Assembly: GCA_963697695.1 (NCBI GenBank)
Contig: OY969094.1
Coordinates: forward strand, 1,798,001 to 1,862,000
Direction of reading: 5' to 3'
Origin: VRUE01 sp963697695
Lineage (GTDB): Bacteria; Actinomycetota; Thermoleophilia; Solirubrobacterales; 70-9
Length of the DNA: 64,000 bases
The position numbers were made by a program, and so were the translations under genes. How positions within the stretch are numbered: the first letter of the stretch is position 1; each line of letters starts with the position of its first letter. Positions 60,078 through 64,000 of this stretch are shown here, one piece after another. The notes beneath the pieces were generated by a model. It saw only the letters and a program-made list of their open reading frames with translations. It ran no database searches and was not told the origin of the DNA.

Positions 60078-62114
60078 TTAGCTCTCCGGGTGGACGAAGG
60101 AGACGCTGAGCTTGTTCAGCGCCGTCCCGGTGGTTTTGTACGAGCCGCCGAGGAGCCAGAAGGCGCTGGTCCCGGGAGTGGCGAGTTTCACCGAGCTGTT
60201 GGTCGAGTCGGTGTCGTCGTCACCACCGCCTGGCGCGTTGTCGGCACCGAGGTCGGGGAACGTCCACTTGATCGTTTCCAGGCCCGCGCTGGGCGTGTCC
60301 GCCAGCTCTTCGACGACGATGCCGCCGGTGGCGATGTCGGCCACGTCTACCCGTCCCCAGGTCCAGGAGCTGCCGAGGCGGGTTGCGACGTCCATGCTGA
60401 TGCGCGATTTCGCCCCGTCGATGACGAGGGTGGGGTTGGAGAGCACGGTGCCGAAGCCGTGGGCCGTGTTGCAGAGGGCCACGGTGCCGCTGCCGCGCAG
60501 AACGAGCTTGCCGGGGGTGCCGGGTTCGTACTCGCCGCTGCCGGCGGGCCAGCTGAAGAACTTGCCCGCACCGGACATGTCGACCGCGTCGCTGCGGGTT
60601 GCCCCGCCGGAGAGGTTGAACACGCCGTTGGTCTGGACCGTGTTGCGGAGGCTGTTACGGAAGCCCCAGTCGATCGAGCCTTCCGTCAGCGCCTCCGACG
60701 ATGCGCCAAGCGTGGGCTCGGCCAGCGGCGTCGCCGGAGGGGGCGGCCACGACGAGGCGGTCGCCGGAATGACGATGTTGCAGGCGGAGGCGAACGGCCA
60801 TGTCGCGTCGGCTGCGTCGGTCGCGGCGGTCATGGTGAGCGGTTCGAGCGTGTCGCCCTCTTCGTAGCTGCAGGGCCCGGGGTTCATCGGGTTGCAGAGC
60901 TGCAGCGCCTCCTCGCCTGCGGCGGTGATCGTCACCGGCAGGTCCCCCCAGGTCACGCTTTTGGCGTTTTCGCTGTAGAAGGTGCCGGCGTCGTCGATGT
61001 CGAGTTTGGCCAGGTCGACACGCTGGGTCGGCGTGTGGATGCCGCTCATGTTCGTGTCGACGTCGACCGTAAGACGCGAGTCGGCGCCGTCGATCGTCAC
61101 CGTCGGGTTGGAAAGCGTGATGCGGAAGCCGTGCGGGGCGTTGCAGAGCACGACCTCGCCGCTGCCGTCGATCACCGCCACGTCGTCGCCGGCATCGCCG
61201 GCGGAGTTGAGGACATAGCCGCCGCCACTCGCGGGGAAGCTGAAGCCTCCGATCGGCGCAGTCGGCTGGGTCGCCGGTGCGATCGGCACGATCGTGCCGC
61301 CGGAGAGGGTGACGACGTAGAAGCGGAAGGATTCCTGGAAGCCCCACTGGATCGAGCCGCCGCTGACGCTCGCCGGGCTCGTCATCGCCGGTGGCGTTGC
61401 CGGGTCGGCTGCGCTCCCCTGGATGGTGCCTTTCAGCGGCACCCCGCACTGTTTCGCGTAGGGGTCGACCGGACCGCCGGGAAGGGCGTCTTTGTCAAGC
61501 GGCAGCGGTTGGGGCGGTGAGGGAACGGGAGTAACGAGGGCATCGACGTCGAGCGTTCCCAGCTTGCCGGCGGCAAGCTGCTCTAGCTCGAGCTTCTCAC
61601 GCAGGGCACTGGCCCCTTTGCCGGTCAGCGAGAGCTTCGCCCCGTTCAGCGCCAGCGAGGTCGAGTCGATCTTCGCCGCGCCTTTCGCGCGGAAGACGAC
61701 CAGTCGTTTGCCGCCGAGCTTGGCGCTGATCGCGGTGCGGTTGCCCGCGACCTGCAGGATCAGGTCTTTCAGCGTTGCCTTGCGTCCCTCGAGGCTGAAC
61801 GCCAGAGCACCGGTGGTCTGGATCGTCGCCGCCTCTCGCAGCTCGAGATCGACGACCGGCAGCGCGATCTGCTGGCTCCCGCCTTTGCCCTGGCGCGCCA
61901 GGACCCGCTTGGCCGCGCTCGACTTGCCGGCTTTGGCCTTGACGCCCTGGGCGAGCAGGGAGCTCTCGCCGCCGAGCTTCATCGAGAGGACGACCTCGCC
62001 GCTGCCCGGCGAGGCTGCGGCTACGCCGGTCGTGACGGTTGCGGAGAGTGCCAGCGTCGCCAGCACTGCCAGGGCGCGGCGTCTCCGGGGTGGGCGGGAA
62101 AGGTGTGCGGTCAT
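60078..62114 (-). CDS. HtaA-domain haem-binding-like surface protein, two domains
   Basis: 678 residues: signal peptide (about 10-34), a first beta domain (about 35-200) without the HtaA motif, then two HtaA-type domains, about 245-410 (GSIQWGFQESFRFYV, EVVLCNAPHGFRITLSNP) and about 488-678 (GSIDWGFRNSLRNTV, TVALCNTAHGFGTVLSNP). The paired GFR and C-N-x-x-HGF segments are conserved. Extracellular haem capture is the likely role. It is the first gene of the operon; a DtxR/IdeR-like box lies 42 bases upstream of ATG 62114. Confidence 0.88.
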   Translation of the reverse strand: MTAHLSRPPRRRRALAVLATLALSATVTTGVAAASPGSGEVVLSMKLGGESSLLAQGVKAKAGKSSAAKRVLARQGKGGSQQIALPVVDLELREAATIQTTGALAFSLEGRKATLKDLILQVAGNRTAISAKLGGKRLVVFRAKGAAKIDSTSLALNGAKLSLTGKGASALREKLELEQLAAGKLGTLDVDALVTPVPSPPQPLPLDKDALPGGPVDPYAKQCGVPLKGTIQGSAADPATPPAMTSPASVSGGSIQWGFQESFRFYVVTLSGGTIVPIAPATQPTAPIGGFSFPASGGGYVLNSAGDAGDDVAVIDGSGEVVLCNAPHGFRITLSNPTVTIDGADSRLTVDVDTNMSGIHTPTQRVDLAKLDIDDAGTFYSENAKSVTWGDLPVTITAAGEEALQLCNPMNPGPCSYEEGDTLEPLTMTAATDAADATWPFASACNIVIPATASSWPPPPATPLAEPTLGASSEALTEGSIDWGFRNSLRNTVQTNGVFNLSGGATRSDAVDMSGAGKFFSWPAGSGEYEPGTPGKLVLRGSGTVALCNTAHGFGTVLSNPTLVIDGAKSRISMDVATRLGSSWTWGRVDVADIATGGIVVEELADTPSAGLETIKWTFPDLGADNAPGGGDDDTDSTNSSVKLATPGTSAFWLLGGSYKTTGTALNKLSVSFVHPES

Positions 62115-62155
62115 CGTTTGGTCGGCCTCCTCAGCCTTTGGTGTCTGATCGGTAG

Positions 62156-62169
62156 TTAGGGTGCCCTAA
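62156..62169 (-). promoter_or_regulatory. DtxR/IdeR-like iron box
   Basis: TTAGG-GTGC-CCTAA, the TTAGG-N4-CCTAA core of the iron-dependent repressor site known in actinobacteria, 42 bases before the two-domain htaA-like gene. It would repress the haem genes when iron is plentiful. Only one 14-base core is seen; the full 19-bp consensus is not met. Confidence 0.6.
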
Positions 62170-62194
62170 GAAATTCAAACTAACAGAGTAGGAA

Positions 62195-62986
62195 TTAAGT
62201 TGCCTTGCTGGCTGCTGCCGGCCCGCGGTCGAGCCAGGCCACGTGCAAAGCCGTGCGGCCGTCGTGCTCGGTCAGCCGCGCATCGGCTCCCCAGACCTCG
62301 GCGAGCCGCTCCGAGCTGAGTACCTCGTTCGGATCTCCGGTCGCCACGGTGCGGCCCTTGGAGACGACCACGGCGGTGTCGGCGACAGCCGCCGCCAGCG
62401 CCAGGTCGTGTACGACCAGCAGCACGGTGAGGCCGTCGTCGGCCAGTTGCCTGAGCAGGGTGGCGACGCCGACCGTGGCTCCGAGGTCCAGCTGTGAGGT
62501 GGGCTCGTCGGCGATCAGCACCGGCGCCTCCTGGGCGAGGCCGATCGCGATCTGCACGCGCTGCAACTCGCCCCCCGAGAGCGTCGTCAGGGCCCTCTCG
62601 GCGAAGCGGGTGACCCGGGCGCGCTCCATCGCTCCCTCGATTCCCTCGCGGTCGGCGGCGGTCAGCCGGCGCAGCGGGCGCAGGTGCGAGGAGCGCCCGA
62701 TCGTCACCGCTTCGCGCACGGTGACCCCGGCCGGGACCGGCATCCGCTGCGGGACGAAGGCGCGGGCATGGGCAAGCTCGCGGCCGCGCATCTCGCTGAC
62801 GTCGCGGCCCGACCAGAGCACGGTGCCGGCGGCGATTCGCTGCAGGCCGGAGACCGCGCGCACCAGAGTCGACTTGCCGGCGCCGTTGGGCCCGACGATC
62901 GCGACCAGCTGACCGTGCTCGATGCGCAGGTCGGCTCCACGCAGGATCTGAGTCCCGCCGATCTCGACCTCGACGCCGCTGGCCAT
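62195..62986 (-). CDS. Haem/iron-type ABC transporter ATP-binding protein, HmuV-like
   Basis: 263 residues from ATG 62986. Walker A is VGPNGAGKSTLVR, the signature LSGGELQRVQIAIGLA, Walker B VLIADEPTSQLD and the switch VVHDLALAAAVAD. The FecE/BtuD-type groups transport haem, siderophores or B12; the neighbouring HtaA genes favour haem. A frame open to TTG 63040 runs into the 18-bp inverted repeat and is less likely to be translated. The stop lies 26 bases from the iron box. Confidence 0.88.
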   Translation of the reverse strand: MASGVEVEIGGTQILRGADLRIEHGQLVAIVGPNGAGKSTLVRAVSGLQRIAAGTVLWSGRDVSEMRGRELAHARAFVPQRMPVPAGVTVREAVTIGRSSHLRPLRRLTAADREGIEGAMERARVTRFAERALTTLSGGELQRVQIAIGLAQEAPVLIADEPTSQLDLGATVGVATLLRQLADDGLTVLLVVHDLALAAAVADTAVVVSKGRTVATGDPNEVLSSERLAEVWGADARLTEHDGRTALHVAWLDRGPAAASKAT

Positions 62987-63017
62987 CAGCGGCGGCTGCT
63001 TGACCCTTGTAGCAGCG

Positions 63018-63064
63018 ACGCGAATCAAGTTTCCCACCAAATAGAGGGGAAACTTGATTCGCGT
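63018..63064. repeat. 18-bp inverted repeat between permease and ATPase genes
   Basis: ACGCGAATCAAGTTTCCC, an 11-base spacer, then its exact complement at 63047-63064. It lies in the 97-base gap between two transporter genes on the same strand. It may be a transcript-stabilising hairpin, attenuator or operator. No U-tract follows on the minus strand. Confidence 0.75.
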
Positions 63065-63083
63065 GAGGTGCTCGCAGCCTCCA

Positions 63084-64000
63084 TCACACGACCTTCCGCA
63101 GCAGCCAGAGGAAAAGAGGCACGCCGAGGAGGACCATGAAGGGCCCGACCGGCATTTCGATCGGTGCTCGCAGGGTGCGGGCGAGGGTGTCGCCGGCGGC
63201 GAGCAGGGCCGCGCCGCCGATCGCCGAGGCGGGGACGACGAAGGTCTGGCTCGAGGTTCCGCCCGCCATCCGCACCACGTGGGGGACGACGAGACCGAGG
63301 AAGCCGAGCAGGCCGGCGATCGCCGCTGAGGCGGCGGCCAGCAGCGCGGCGGCGACCCCGGCGCCGAGGCGAATCAGGTGCGGCCGCGAGCCGAGCGAGG
63401 CGGCGACGTCGTCGCCGAGCGCGAGCCGGTCCAGGGGCCGGATCAGCAGCGCCGCGACGACGAAGCCGACGGCGAAGTAGGGCCAGATCGTCTCCAGCTC
63501 CTCCCAGCCGCTCGAGGTGAGGCCGCCGGCGATGAAGAAGATGGCGGAGGGCGCCCGCTCCGGATAGGCGGCGAGCAAGCCGGTGGTGGCGGCGGTGAAG
63601 AGCGAGAGCACCGCGATGCCGGCGAGGATCACCTTGCCGACGCTGCCGCGGTTGGCGCCCGACCAGGCGATCGAGAAGACCAGCCCCGCCGCCAGCAGGC
63701 CGAAGAAGAGCGCCCCGACCGGTAGCAGCGCGATCGAGCCGGGGAAGAGGATGATGATCAGGATCGCGCCGAAACCGGCCCCGCCGGTGACGCCGATCAC
63801 GTCGGGCGAGGCGAGCGGGTTGGCCAGGGCTCCCTGCAGGATCGCCCCGGCGATGCCCAGTGCGGCACCGACGACGAGCGCCTCGACCGTGCGCGGCAGG
63901 CGCAGCGTCTCGACGATCTGCTCGTCGGGCCCGCTGCCGCCCCCGCCGAAGAGGATGTCGATCACCTCGCCGAAGGGGACCTTGACGGCGCCCAGCGCCA
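63084..64000 (-). CDS. Haem/iron-type ABC transporter permease, HmuU/FecCD-like (5' end outside)
   Basis: Residues of the FecCD family read through the window edge: PFGEVIDILFG, LRLPRTVEALVVGAALGIAGAILQG with ANPLASPDVIGVTGGAGFGA, GLLGFLGLVVPHVVRM and GPFMVLLGVPLFLWLLRK. About nine membrane helices are present; the N-terminal helix lies outside the window. It pairs with the ATPase encoded downstream. The binding protein is presumably further upstream, beyond the edge. Confidence 0.9.
   Translation of the reverse strand, partial: ALGAVKVPFGEVIDILFGGGGSGPDEQIVETLRLPRTVEALVVGAALGIAGAILQGALANPLASPDVIGVTGGAGFGAILIIILFPGSIALLPVGALFFGLLAAGLVFSIAWSGANRGSVGKVILAGIAVLSLFTAATTGLLAAYPERAPSAIFFIAGGLTSSGWEELETIWPYFAVGFVVAALLIRPLDRLALGDDVAASLGSRPHLIRLGAGVAAALLAAASAAIAGLLGFLGLVVPHVVRMAGGTSSQTFVVPASAIGGAALLAAGDTLARTLRAPIEMPVGPFMVLLGVPLFLWLLRKVV

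Overview
The window looks like a chromosomal segment of a high-GC actinobacterium. GC-rich third positions, frequent GTG/TTG starts, tandem TetR regulators, HtaA haem-binding proteins and the FAD oxidoreductase/DUF1365/cyclopropane-synthase cassette would fit Thermoleophilia (Solirubrobacterales). That placement is inference from gene content; no rRNA is present to confirm it.

Layout. 1-4.5 kb: the 3' end of a tRNA, a DpnI-like nuclease coupled to a SIMPL protein, three tandem secreted paralogues of unknown function, and an MpaB-like oxygenase. 4.5-14.1 kb: a short FtsH-type protease, an FHA regulator, a lipid-modification operon, and a secreted glycosidase-like protein overlapping a secreted metallopeptidase. 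14.1-18.6 kb: tRNA-Asp followed by a lower-GC insert with a two-gene nuclease-helicase pair resembling Hachiman/AbpAB antiphage systems. 18.6-25.1 kb: envelope genes (lipoprotein, SGNH hydrolase, acyltransferase-SGNH fusion, SpoIID-like protein) and small enzymes. 25.2-32.7 kb: an ECF-like sigma factor, three tandem TetR genes with a shared operator-like motif, glutamate decarboxylase, twin S51 peptidases, ferritin and an enolase-superfamily enzyme.

32.7-48.1 kb is a catabolic region. A six-gene minus-strand operon (APC permease, PotA, PotD, PotB, PotC, MmsA-type aldehyde dehydrogenase) diverges from a four-gene plus-strand operon (class III aminotransferase, PucR-type regulator, alanine dehydrogenase, aminobutyraldehyde-type dehydrogenase). 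A perfect 15-bp inverted repeat lies between them. Together they can import a polyamine or omega-amine, transaminate it with pyruvate, regenerate pyruvate from alanine, and oxidise the aldehydes.

48.1-56.6 kb: a roughly 173-nt hairpin element, an RTX-repeat protein, a frameshifted double-TetR gene, dodecin, rhodanese and an assimilatory sulfate-reduction cluster (sulfite reductase, APS reductase, a 24-codon leader ORF, ATP sulfurylase, APS kinase), closed by a strong bidirectional terminator. 56.7-64 kb: an iron/haem locus with a DUF2149 protein, an ExbB/TolQ-like channel, a PKD protein, two HtaA proteins, a DtxR/IdeR-like box, and a haem-type ABC ATPase and permease, the last cut by the window edge.

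The strongest leads are the nuclease-helicase pair at tRNA-Asp, the ExbB/DUF2149 motor in the HtaA operon, the long operator between the polyamine operons, the hairpin element at 48.1 kb and the leader ORF before ATP sulfurylase. Two genes (a sigma factor and a double TetR) would be restored by inserted single bases, and the cyclopropane synthase has no ATG/GTG/TTG at its expected start. These should be checked as sequence errors before being read as biology.
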